A stretch of 8,240 nt of DNA from Butyrivibrio sp. UBA3740 (GCA_002372465.1 DFGW01000033.1:1-8240), one strand, 5' to 3'; positions 1 through 7,079 are shown, counted from the first letter of the stretch. A program made the numbers and translations. Notes: a model not told the origin generated them from the letters alone.

Positions 1-70
1 AATAATGAGTGCAAACAGAACAGAACTTGTAATTGAATATAGTATGATGACCTCGGTTTATGCCTTCTGA
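1..70 (+). CDS. 3' end of an unidentified upstream gene (partial)
   Basis: One frame, with codons starting at position 2, stays open from the window edge to a TGA at 68-70 and gives 22 residues ending in ..MMTSVYAF. The other two + frames stop earlier, at 3-5 and 34-36. A strong + strand terminator follows 30 bases later, as expected behind a gene that ends here. The tail is too short to assign to a family, and I do not recognise it. A stretch of this length could also be open by chance, so the call rests mainly on the terminator. Confidence 0.4.
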   Translation, partial: IMSANRTELVIEYSMMTSVYAF

Positions 71-100
71 TATCTTCAGGGCGATTATATAGATACTGTT

Positions 101-129
101 AACCGTGGCATTTTTGTCGCGGTTTTTTT
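101..129 (+). terminator. Rho-independent terminator of the upstream gene
   Basis: A 9-bp stem (AACCGTGGC at 101-109 with GTCGCGGTT at 116-124, including two G-U pairs in the RNA) closes a 6-base loop and runs straight into a T tract at 123-129. This is the classic intrinsic terminator layout on the + strand. It separates whatever lies upstream from the GNAT-RsgA gene, which therefore needs its own promoter. Confidence 0.85.
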
Positions 130-234
130 ATTGGGAAATTCTCTGCATTCCCTGTCACGCCTGCTTCAGGCAGCTTTCCAAAGAGCAAAACAAGGTCTCC
201 ATACTATTTATCAATTTCTGTGGTGGACTATGAA

Positions 235-243
235 TGGTACTAT
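235..243 (+). promoter_or_regulatory. Possible extended -10 promoter for the GNAT-RsgA gene
   Basis: TGGTACTAT at 235-243 reads as a TGn extension plus a -10 hexamer (TACTAT). The -35 position is poor (TTTCTG at 215-220 with a 17-bp spacer), so the call relies on the extended -10. A promoter is needed somewhere between the terminator ending at 129 and the start at 300, and this is the best candidate seen. Transcription would begin near 250, on top of the palindrome at 250-261. The region 130-234 holds only a weak 5-bp hairpin (159-171) and no convincing gene. Confidence 0.3.
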
Positions 244-249
244 GACCCC

Positions 250-261
250 GTCCACGTGGAC
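250..261. promoter_or_regulatory. Perfect 12-bp palindrome, possible operator
   Basis: GTCCACGTGGAC is identical to its own reverse complement. It lies between the candidate -10 (238-243) and the ribosome-binding site (286-291) of the GNAT-RsgA gene, where a repressor dimer could block initiation. An extra GTGGAC copy at 223-228 and an 8-base direct repeat, TGGACTAT (224-231 and 264-271), flank it. No regulator can be named from the sequence. Confidence 0.35.
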
Positions 262-285
262 CATGGACTATACAATCACTTATGC

Positions 286-291
286 AAGGAG
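286..291 (+). promoter_or_regulatory. Shine-Dalgarno site that decides a TTG start
   Basis: AAGGAG at 286-291 is followed by 8 bases and then TTG at 300-302, which is optimal spacing. The only nearby in-frame ATG, at 282-284, lies before this site and has no purine-rich leader of its own. The ribosome should therefore start at 300, making the protein six residues shorter than an ATG-based call. Confidence 0.75.
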
Positions 292-299
292 ACAAAACA

Positions 300-1880
300 T
301 TGAAAAAAATAATTATCAGGAAAGAAACTACAAAAGACTATCACGACACAGAACTTATGACTATGCGCGCATTTTGGAACCTTCATGGACCGGGATGCAA
401 TGAGCATCTGATGGTGCATAAGCTTCGGGGCGCTGCAGAATATCTGCCGGAATTTAGCCGGGTGGCGGAGCTTGACGGAAGGATTGTTGGAGCGATCTTT
501 TACTCCAAGGCCAAAGTTGTTGACGGCACAAAGGAACACCAGGTGCTGACCTTTGGGCCTTTGGCTGTTGAGCCCACATGCTTTAGCATGGGCATTGGTT
601 CTAAGCTGCTAAAAGAGACTCTTCCACTTGTCAGGGCAGCAGGCTACAAGGGGATTGTGATCTGCGGAGAGCCTGATTATTATCCCAAACACGGCTTTAA
701 GACCTGTGATATCTTTGATATTCATCACCCGGCATTTGGAAATGGGGATGCCTTCATGGCCCTTCCCCTCAATGACGGATTTGAGGATGTACACGGCCTG
801 TTCTATGAGGCACCGGTATTTGAGGAGTGCGAGGATGAAGAGGAGGTAAAAGAGTTTACGAAGGAATTTCCATACTACAAGCCTCTTAAACTCTCATGCC
901 AGTGGCTCCATGAAGAAAAACTCGGAAGAATAGCACAGGTCAGTAAAAACAGCTATAAGATCAAATTCTGGGAACAGGAAATCCCTGCAAAGCTAAAGGG
1001 GAGTTTCTATGACAAGGATGCAGATGAGCTCCCTGTGGTTGGCGACTATGTGACCTTCCGATATAACAGGCAGGGAGACTCCATGATCCTTGCTGTATGC
1101 GAGAGAACAAGCTTCCTTCAAAGACCCGATCAGGCTAAGACCGGAGTTATGCAGTACATGGTTTCCAACGTTGATTACTGCTTTATTGTAACCTCGCTCA
1201 ATGAAGACTACAGCTACAACCGCATAGCGAGGTATGCAAGTGTTGCCCTTCAGGGCGGAGCAGTTCCGGTTGTGATACTTACCAAATCTGATCTTTGCAA
1301 CAATGCCGGAAGATATGTGCGGGAGGTGGAGCAGATTTCGGATAAAGTGCGAGTTCATGCAATCTCGGCGCTTTATGGTATCGGGCTTGAAGAACTCAGA
1401 GAATATCTGATTCCCGGAAATACTATCTGCCTTATGGGCTCCTCCGGTGTGGGAAAGTCGACGCTTATAAACACTCTGATGGGTGAGGATATCATGAAGA
1501 CCTCCGCCATTAGAGAGGATGATGACAAGGGCCGCCATACCACAACTATCAGACGGCTTATAGAGACTCCAAACGGTATATGCTTTATCGACACTCCCGG
1601 AATGCGTGAACTGGGCATGGCAAACACCGAAGAAGGTATTGACGATACCTTTTCCGATATTGTAGAACTGGAATGCCGGTGTAAATTCAGCAACTGCAGG
1701 CATGAAACCGAGCCTGGATGCGCGGTTAAGGCTGCAATTGAGAGCGGTGAGCTGTCTATTGAGAGATATCAGCTGTACAAGAACCTTGGCTCAGAGAATA
1801 CCTACAACTATGCCAGGAAAAAAGAAATCTCCAAGTGGGCAAAGGCATACAAGAAAAGCAATAACAGGTATATGGACTGA
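300..1880 (+). CDS. rsgA: GNAT acetyltransferase fused to RsgA/YloQ ribosome-assembly GTPase
   Basis: Predicted 526 residues from the TTG start. Residues 1-175 form a GNAT domain of the YhbS-like type, with an acetyl-CoA loop MGIGSKLL (97-104) and the family's GEPDYYPKHGF block (123-133). The usual Q/R of the Q/RxxGxG motif is F95. An acidic linker (about 174-186) leads to a complete RsgA. That part has an OB fold (about 199-269, with PVVGDYVTF) and a circularly permuted GTPase in the order G4 TKSD (328-331), G1 GSSGVGKS (380-387), G2 RHTTT (412-416), G3 DTPG (431-434). A C-x4-C-x-H-x5-C zinc site follows (C461, C466, H468, C474). RsgA hydrolyses GTP on the 30S subunit during late maturation, and ordinary forms have about 290-350 residues. 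The acetyltransferase substrate is unknown. No internal start codon lies near the junction, so this is one polypeptide. The rsgA symbol covers the C-terminal part only. A second, ordinary rsgA may exist elsewhere in the genome. Confidence 0.9.
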   Translation: MKKIIIRKETTKDYHDTELMTMRAFWNLHGPGCNEHLMVHKLRGAAEYLPEFSRVAELDGRIVGAIFYSKAKVVDGTKEHQVLTFGPLAVEPTCFSMGIGSKLLKETLPLVRAAGYKGIVICGEPDYYPKHGFKTCDIFDIHHPAFGNGDAFMALPLNDGFEDVHGLFYEAPVFEECEDEEEVKEFTKEFPYYKPLKLSCQWLHEEKLGRIAQVSKNSYKIKFWEQEIPAKLKGSFYDKDADELPVVGDYVTFRYNRQGDSMILAVCERTSFLQRPDQAKTGVMQYMVSNVDYCFIVTSLNEDYSYNRIARYASVALQGGAVPVVILTKSDLCNNAGRYVREVEQISDKVRVHAISALYGIGLEELREYLIPGNTICLMGSSGVGKSTLINTLMGEDIMKTSAIREDDDKGRHTTTIRRLIETPNGICFIDTPGMRELGMANTEEGIDDTFSDIVELECRCKFSNCRHETEPGCAVKAAIESGELSIERYQLYKNLGSENTYNYARKKEISKWAKAYKKSNNRYMD

Positions 1881-1906
1881 AAAAATGGCACCGGTGATGC
1901 TGACTT

Positions 1907-1934
1907 TTGAGAAAAAAGAAATATTTGGTACAAT
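1907..1934 (+). promoter_or_regulatory. Promoter of the diguanylate cyclase gene
   Basis: TTGAGA (1907-1912) and TACAAT (1929-1934) are 16 bp apart, and TGG directly before the -10 supplies an extended -10. It lies in the 74-bp gap after the GNAT-RsgA stop. Transcription would start about 14 bases before the cyclase ATG, leaving a leader too short for a riboswitch. No terminator was seen between the two genes, so read-through from upstream is also possible. Confidence 0.6.
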
Positions 1935-1954
1935 AAATAGTAGAGGTATCAAAT

Positions 1955-3043
1955 ATGAGAATAATAAATGGCGTAAAAACTATTTCCGGATTGTTGAAAG
2001 CCCTGTGGTCAATGAGCCCAAGTGAAAAGGATGCTTTCTACAAGGATAAGTGCGAGTATTATCAGGGCATTGTTGAGCTTAGTCTGATCGTGGCATGTTT
2101 GACTACCATTTGTTTTATTTACTCGGATTACATGATAAACGGGTCCGTACTGCCTACGCTCATCCCAAGGCTTTCTATTCTGGCTTTTATTGCAGTGTTT
2201 TTCATTGTTACCGGTATAAGCGCAAGCACACGTGTGATGGTGGTTATGGATTTTTTTCTTGCCCACGGAATGGTCTTAACTGCCAGCTGGACAGCATATA
2301 ATCTGGTTGATAACAGCAATTCCGTTACAGGAATCATCATAGTAAATCTGCTTTGGATCGTAATCGGATTTGTCTCGAGGCCTGAAGACACCATTATCAA
2401 TGGATTTGTGTACATAATTGAGATTGTCATCACCAATCAGTTCAACCACTATACCAACTATGATGTGATCCTTTCACTGGAAATTCCCTGCATCATCGGA
2501 ATCATGGTGGTTCACTATATTATGACTGCCTACTACCTGGATCACTACAGAGTTACTCAGAAGCTCAAGTTCTCAATGGTTACCGACCCTCTGACCATGG
2601 TATATAACAGACATCTTCTGGAGAAGATAGTTTCAGGGAACACCCTGAAGCTTGATTCACCGGATGAGCTTATTTCACTGGCTATGATCGATATTGATGA
2701 TTTTAAGAAGGTAAATGACGAGAACGGTCATTACACCGGAGATCTGACTCTTTATTACATGGGCCAGAAGCTCCTTAGGGAAGCTCATGCAGAGGACTAT
2801 GTTATCCGCTACGGAGGCGAGGAATTTGTAATAATCCTCAGAAATTGCGGCATAGACGATGCTTATAAAAGGATGGATAAGCTTAGAGATATTATTGAGA
2901 ATGCAAAAGACACACCTGTGCCATTTACCATTTCGGTAGGTCTGTCAAGCTATACAGGCGATTATACCGATGCTCTTATGAGGGTTGACCAGGCTCTCTA
3001 TAAAGCCAAGAATACCGGCAAGAATAAGGTTGTTGTTAATTAA
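1955..3043 (+). CDS. Membrane-anchored GGDEF diguanylate cyclase
   Basis: 362 residues. The enzyme should condense two GTP into cyclic-di-GMP at the inner face of the membrane. After about 40 polar residues come roughly six hydrophobic helices (about 41-58, 65-88, 92-116, 124-141, 149-161, 171-195). They form an integral sensor region that I cannot assign to a named family. The GGDEF domain (about 205-362) has DPLTMVYNR (211-219), metal-binding DIDDFKKVND (246-255), the GHYTGD segment (258-263) and the signature RYGGEEF (285-291), so catalysis should be intact. The RxxD inhibitory site, normally ending six residues before the first G of the signature, reads H278-A-E-D281 and lacks its arginine. 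The start has AGAGGT seven bases upstream. The gene converges on the HD-GYP hybrid kinase, a predicted cyclic-di-GMP phosphodiesterase. The activating signal is unknown. Confidence 0.93.
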   Translation: MRIINGVKTISGLLKALWSMSPSEKDAFYKDKCEYYQGIVELSLIVACLTTICFIYSDYMINGSVLPTLIPRLSILAFIAVFFIVTGISASTRVMVVMDFFLAHGMVLTASWTAYNLVDNSNSVTGIIIVNLLWIVIGFVSRPEDTIINGFVYIIEIVITNQFNHYTNYDVILSLEIPCIIGIMVVHYIMTAYYLDHYRVTQKLKFSMVTDPLTMVYNRHLLEKIVSGNTLKLDSPDELISLAMIDIDDFKKVNDENGHYTGDLTLYYMGQKLLREAHAEDYVIRYGGEEFVIILRNCGIDDAYKRMDKLRDIIENAKDTPVPFTISVGLSSYTGDYTDALMRVDQALYKAKNTGKNKVVVN

Positions 3044-3048
3044 ATATC

Positions 3049-3095
3049 CGCAAAAGATTAAGGGTCTGACTTTATGGTCAGACCCTTCCTTTGCG
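3049..3095. terminator. Bidirectional terminator between convergent signalling genes
   Basis: A perfect 11-bp stem (AAGGGTCTGAC at 3060-3070 with GTCAGACCCTT at 3077-3087, loop TTTATG) sits in the 75-bp gap between the two convergent stops. An outer 6-bp stem, CGCAAA (3049-3054) with TTTGCG (3090-3095), can extend it across a small internal loop. T-rich sequence follows on both strands (CTTCTTTAT on +, AATCTTTT beside the inner stem on -), so it can end both transcripts. The T tracts are interrupted. Confidence 0.8.
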
Positions 3096-3118
3096 CTTCT
3101 TTATGTGTCCTTATCCGG

Positions 3119-6100
3119 TCAGGACTGCTCCCGGACAAGCTTTGTTATTGCCTCCCAGTTGAGCTGCATCATTTCTTTTTCAAGCCGGTCAACAAGCTCT
3201 TCATCCTCATGGGAGAGTGTGTGACTCTTTAAGTCTTTTATAAGATTCTCCATCATGTCGTAGTCCATGGCACCTGCTATCATGCTGATGGTCTCCAGGG
3301 CCTCTGCGCGCATCTTGGCTGTCAGCTTAGGCTTTTTGACTACTTCCTCATCAAAGGCGGATAGAGCCAGATCCAGATTCCTGTATTTTTCAAGAAGAAT
3401 CGGAGTGTCACGGTCTATGGAAAACTTATCAGACGCTCTTCCCGCAGCCTCAAGCTCTTTTGCCAGATCGGAGAGAATCTTTGCTCCAATTATCCTTGCT
3501 GAACTCTTTAAGGCGTGTACCTTGATCGTGTATTTCTCGATGTCGCCCGTATTCCACAGCTGTTCGATTTCATCAGCCTTATGCCTTGCTGTCTGATGGA
3601 ATATCTTTGCCACTGAAACAAGGCTTTCAAAGCTACCGCAGTTAGTAACTCCAAGGTCAGCGTCAAGCTCGGGGATCTGCTTAAGCCACTCAGCTTCCTC
3701 TGTATGCTGCGGAGCGGAAGGGGCATTCTGGGGTTGAATGGAAGAGAGGGATTCTGCCGTATCGTAGCTGTCCCAGCACTCATCCTTGTTCTTCCAGACT
3801 GTGCCCTGGGAGTTTCGCTCGGTCATGTGATATTCCACATCCTCGTCGATCATGGCAATCATTACCTTGGCGATGACCGGATCAAACTGATAATTGCTGC
3901 ATCTTATGAATTCTTCCCTGACTTTTTCCTGGGGCTTTGGCACCGAATAGGTTCTCGTACTGGTCATTGCATCGTAGCAGTCTGCCACGCAGATGATCCT
4001 GGCAACCTCCGGAATATCATGCCCGGTAAGGCCGTCCGGGTAACCTCGTCCGTCAAACCGTTCGTGGTGGGACCTTGCGCCCAGAGCCAGCTCCGGCATG
4101 TCCTCAATTCCTGTCAATATGTCATGACCGATAACGGCATGGGTCTTGATCTGCGCGAACTCTGTATCTGAAAGTCTTTGCGTCTTGTTGAGGATTTCCT
4201 CTGAAATACCAATCTTACCGATGTCATGCAAAAGACCTACCTCATACAATTGACGCTGTTCCTCGGGACTCTTGCCCATGCGCCTTCCAATTTCTGCAGC
4301 GTAGGCAGCAACTCTTTCTGAGTGACCCTTAGTGTAATGATCCTTGGCATCGACAGTGTGGGAGAGGGCCACCATCATTTCCCTGGTGATCCTTTCAGCC
4401 CTCAGTGACTGCCTGCTTACTTCACCCTGAAGGTCCTTCTGGAAGTGGTCAAGACTGACTATGTTCTTACATCGCTGCATGAGAACTTCCGGAACTACAG
4501 GCTTTCTGATGAAGTCCAGAGCTCCGTTCTTAAGGCCAAGAGCCTCACTTTCACCGTCCTCATCCGCAGTCAGGATCATAACGGGAATATCATCTGTGGA
4601 AGGGTTCTTTTTCAGGTTCTGAAGTATTTCAAATCCGCTGATTCCGCCGAGATTCAGGTCAAGCAATATGAGATCGGGATGCTTTGAAAAGGCCTCGCTT
4701 TCAGCCTGTTCTGCCTCGTTACAGGTGAATACCTCAAAGCTTTTCCCAAGGATCTGGGAAACGGAGGCACAGATAACCTCATCGTCATCCACCACAAGAA
4801 TCCTGTTGCGCTTTGCCACACTGGACGTTTCAGCCACAGGAGCGGGACTTTCTTCGGGAGAGATGATCTTATCCTTTGGAAGATAGCGTAGAATAAGCTC
4901 CTCAAGCCTTCGCCCGTCGACAGGCTTTGATATGTAATCCTCGAAACCCGCTTCAAGGTACATTTCCCTTGCTCCTGAAACGGCATTGGCTGTAAATACT
5001 ATGAAGGTGACTTCATCTGCGCCCGGAAGCTCTTTTATCCTCTTTAAGGTTTCAAGGCCGTCCATGTCAGGCATCATGTGATCTATAAAAACTATGTCGT
5101 ATTTGTTGCTTGAAAATGCATTTATTGCCTCAGTTCCGGAAGTCGCTGTATCTATCTGAATCTGAGTGAGCTTTAGCAGGTTTTTGACCACAGCAAGGTT
5201 TACCTCTGTGTCATCAACCGCAAGGATCCTTGCGCCGGGGGCATGGAACAGCTCTTTGTACTCAGGGATCTTTTCCGATTCATCCCCAAAGCGCTCTAAA
5301 TCATCGCCGATGGGTTCCCATTTCAGGACTTTCTGCCTGATGGTAAAAGAAAATTCGGAGCCTTCACCGTAAGTGCTCTTGACATCCAGATGACTTCCCA
5401 TCAGGTCAAGAAGCTGCTTTACGATGCTCATTCCAAGGCCTGTTCCCTCCACGGAGCGATGCCTGCTCTCCTCAATCCTTGTAAAGGGTGAAAAGAGCTT
5501 ATCCAGATCTTCAGGCTTCATGCCTACTCCCGTGTCGGTGATGACAAAGGAAAGGTCAATCTCTTCTTCGGAGATCTTTTCATAATCAATGTTTAGAGTG
5601 ATGGTTCCGGTTTCAGTGTATTTGATGGAATTGGTCAGAAGATTTATGGCAATCTGCTTGATGCGAACTTCGTCCCCGTAGAGAAGATGCGGGACTGAGT
5701 GGTTGACATCAACTATAAGCTTCAGACCTTTCTTTTCAGCGCGGCCCTTTACTATGTTGGACAGATCGTTGACCACGGATGAAAGCTCATACTGGGTGGG
5801 TATGATCTCCATTCGTCCCTCTTCAATCTTGGAGAAGTCCAGAATGTCATTTATTAATGATAAAAGAGTCCTTCCCGCCGACTTGATATCTGCAGCATAG
5901 GAGAGTATGTCTTTTTCCCGGCTTTCCCTGAGGATCATCTCGTCCATGCCTAGAACTGCGTTGATGGGGGTGCGGATTTCATGGGACATGTTTGCCAAAA
6001 ATCTTGATTTTGCCTTGTTGGCAGCGTCAGCCACGCGCTTTTGATTCTCCAAAACGCTCATATAGGCGTAGTGCTCAGTATCATCGATAACAGAGTAGAT

Positions 6101-7039
6101 GGTTCCAACTGTGGTACCATTGTCTTCGAGGCTGTTTGACTCGGTGGAATAGACTTTGTCAGCAATCTGAAGAGGTATACCTGTGCTTACGGATTTTTGG
6201 AGCTTGGCGATGACCTCGGTGGGATCCTTTGACAGATCCGGGAAGATTGTCATTGCCGGCTTATTGAAATAGCTTATGTTGCCCTTGTCATCAAGAGCTA
6301 TGATGCCTGCAGAAAGCTCATCCACAGCATATTCTCTTGCCAGCTCCCTGGTGTCCAGAAGCTTGTACTTGAATATTGCTATGAGCATAAAGACTGTGCT
6401 CAGAGGATACCCGATCATGGTCAGGTCATAGATGTTTGAAAGTGGGATAAGGTTTGTGGCTTCAAGAACAAAGAAAATGGTGGGAGTTACGATGGCCAGA
6501 ATAACGGTGAATATACGCCTCTTGGAAACAGAATTCTTTTCCTTTACAAAGGCTCTTATGAGCAGAACCATACCCAGGAACGCGCAGGCCTCAACTATTA
6601 CGAACCAAAGACTGTGGAAGATGCCGTTTTTTCTGATAAATACAGGCATTTGTCCGTCCATGGTGAAATTCATGTCGTAATAATACAGCCCTGTTTTCTT
6701 TGTGGTGATGACCATGACATAGGTGATAATATTGGTCAGCGCCAGAGCATTCCTGACCCAATTGGGTAATTTGAAGCGGACCAGTTCCACTATAAACATG
6801 AAAAGACCGTAGGAGATCCATATCCTTCCTGCATAGGAGAATAATAAAGCTTTAAAAAAAGCTTCTTCCGTACTTGAAGTGATTTCCATAAGATAGCCCA
6901 CATTGTTCACCAGAATGGCAATGCAGCTTAAGAACAGGTAGGAGTGAAGAACGCCCTTCCAGTTTTTGAATATGACCCAGCATTCAATTAGAACAAGAAT
7001 GATGCTGATACATTGGATACCAATAATCTGCGGATACAT
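3119..7039 (-). CDS. 7TM-PAS hybrid histidine kinase with two receivers, HD-GYP phosphodiesterase and Hpt domain
   Basis: 1306 residues. Order: seven TM helices (about 4-224, HisKA_7TM-like sensor); PAS-like region (about 232-330); HisKA with H-box SHEIRTP and phosphorylatable H353; HATPase with N466/N470, DTGVG (502-506) and GTGLG (532-536); REC1 (603-720; D609, D610, D653, T683, K705); REC2 (744-860; D751-D753, D794, T824, K846); HD-GYP (about 880-1070); Hpt (about 1130-1230; H1175 in VHALKSS); and a helical tail. The HD-GYP keeps GH906, H938-D939, H967, H991-H992, the GRGYP signature (997-1001) and D1020, so cyclic-di-GMP hydrolysis is expected. By family knowledge the likely phosphorelay is H353 to D653 to H1175 to D794. 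REC2 has LG where most receivers have MP after the phospho-Asp. The start has GAGG eight bases upstream. The gene converges on a diguanylate cyclase and diverges from pepF. The ligand is unknown, as is whether phosphorylation raises or lowers the phosphodiesterase. Confidence 0.95.
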   Translation of the reverse strand: MYPQIIGIQCISIILVLIECWVIFKNWKGVLHSYLFLSCIAILVNNVGYLMEITSSTEEAFFKALLFSYAGRIWISYGLFMFIVELVRFKLPNWVRNALALTNIITYVMVITTKKTGLYYYDMNFTMDGQMPVFIRKNGIFHSLWFVIVEACAFLGMVLLIRAFVKEKNSVSKRRIFTVILAIVTPTIFFVLEATNLIPLSNIYDLTMIGYPLSTVFMLIAIFKYKLLDTRELAREYAVDELSAGIIALDDKGNISYFNKPAMTIFPDLSKDPTEVIAKLQKSVSTGIPLQIADKVYSTESNSLEDNGTTVGTIYSVIDDTEHYAYMSVLENQKRVADAANKAKSRFLANMSHEIRTPINAVLGMDEMILRESREKDILSYAADIKSAGRTLLSLINDILDFSKIEEGRMEIIPTQYELSSVVNDLSNIVKGRAEKKGLKLIVDVNHSVPHLLYGDEVRIKQIAINLLTNSIKYTETGTITLNIDYEKISEEEIDLSFVITDTGVGMKPEDLDKLFSPFTRIEESRHRSVEGTGLGMSIVKQLLDLMGSHLDVKSTYGEGSEFSFTIRQKVLKWEPIGDDLERFGDESEKIPEYKELFHAPGARILAVDDTEVNLAVVKNLLKLTQIQIDTATSGTEAINAFSSNKYDIVFIDHMMPDMDGLETLKRIKELPGADEVTFIVFTANAVSGAREMYLEAGFEDYISKPVDGRRLEELILRYLPKDKIISPEESPAPVAETSSVAKRNRILVVDDDEVICASVSQILGKSFEVFTCNEAEQAESEAFSKHPDLILLDLNLGGISGFEILQNLKKNPSTDDIPVMILTADEDGESEALGLKNGALDFIRKPVVPEVLMQRCKNIVSLDHFQKDLQGEVSRQSLRAERITREMMVALSHTVDAKDHYTKGHSERVAAYAAEIGRRMGKSPEEQRQLYEVGLLHDIGKIGISEEILNKTQRLSDTEFAQIKTHAVIGHDILTGIEDMPELALGARSHHERFDGRGYPDGLTGHDIPEVARIICVADCYDAMTSTRTYSVPKPQEKVREEFIRCSNYQFDPVIAKVMIAMIDEDVEYHMTERNSQGTVWKNKDECWDSYDTAESLSSIQPQNAPSAPQHTEEAEWLKQIPELDADLGVTNCGSFESLVSVAKIFHQTARHKADEIEQLWNTGDIEKYTIKVHALKSSARIIGAKILSDLAKELEAAGRASDKFSIDRDTPILLEKYRNLDLALSAFDEEVVKKPKLTAKMRAEALETISMIAGAMDYDMMENLIKDLKSHTLSHEDEELVDRLEKEMMQLNWEAITKLVREQS

Positions 7040-7073
7040 TTTCGTTTCCTCATAAATACGCGCCTACGTAAAT

Positions 7074-7079
7074 ATTGTA
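7074..7079 (-). promoter_or_regulatory. Possible -10 element of the hybrid kinase gene
   Basis: On the - strand TACAAT occupies 7079-7074 and is preceded by TGT, giving an extended -10 of the same form as the cyclase promoter (TGnTACAAT). No good -35 lies 16-18 bp upstream. Transcription would begin near 7067, about 28 bases before the ATG. This is the best candidate in the divergent gap but is not proven by the sequence. Confidence 0.4.

Noticed and set aside
159..171. Hairpin GCCTG-CTT-CAGGC as a second terminator
   Set aside because: The stem is only 5 bp with a 3-base loop and lacks a clean T tract.
131..403. A 90-codon + strand frame overlapping the start of the GNAT-RsgA gene
   Set aside because: It has no ribosome-binding site, spans the control region and overlaps the well-supported GNAT reading frame.
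780..900. Possible frameshift or two separate genes at the GNAT/RsgA border
   Set aside because: The frame is continuous, no stop occurs, and no in-frame start codon follows the Shine-Dalgarno-like AGGAGGT, so a separate RsgA start is not supported.
993..1703. A 236-codon open frame on the - strand opposite the GNAT-RsgA gene
   Set aside because: It lies wholly within a gene whose + strand product carries all RsgA motifs. The antisense product has no recognisable domain, and its length reflects codon bias in the real gene.
1881..1954. A c-di-GMP riboswitch ahead of the diguanylate cyclase
   Set aside because: The predicted leader is only about 14-20 bases, and the whole gap is 74 bases with a promoter in it, too short for a GEMM-type aptamer plus expression platform.
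3704..4171. A 155-codon + strand frame opposite the HD-GYP region
   Set aside because: The - strand frame encodes an intact HD-GYP domain with its catalytic residues. The + strand product resembles no family.
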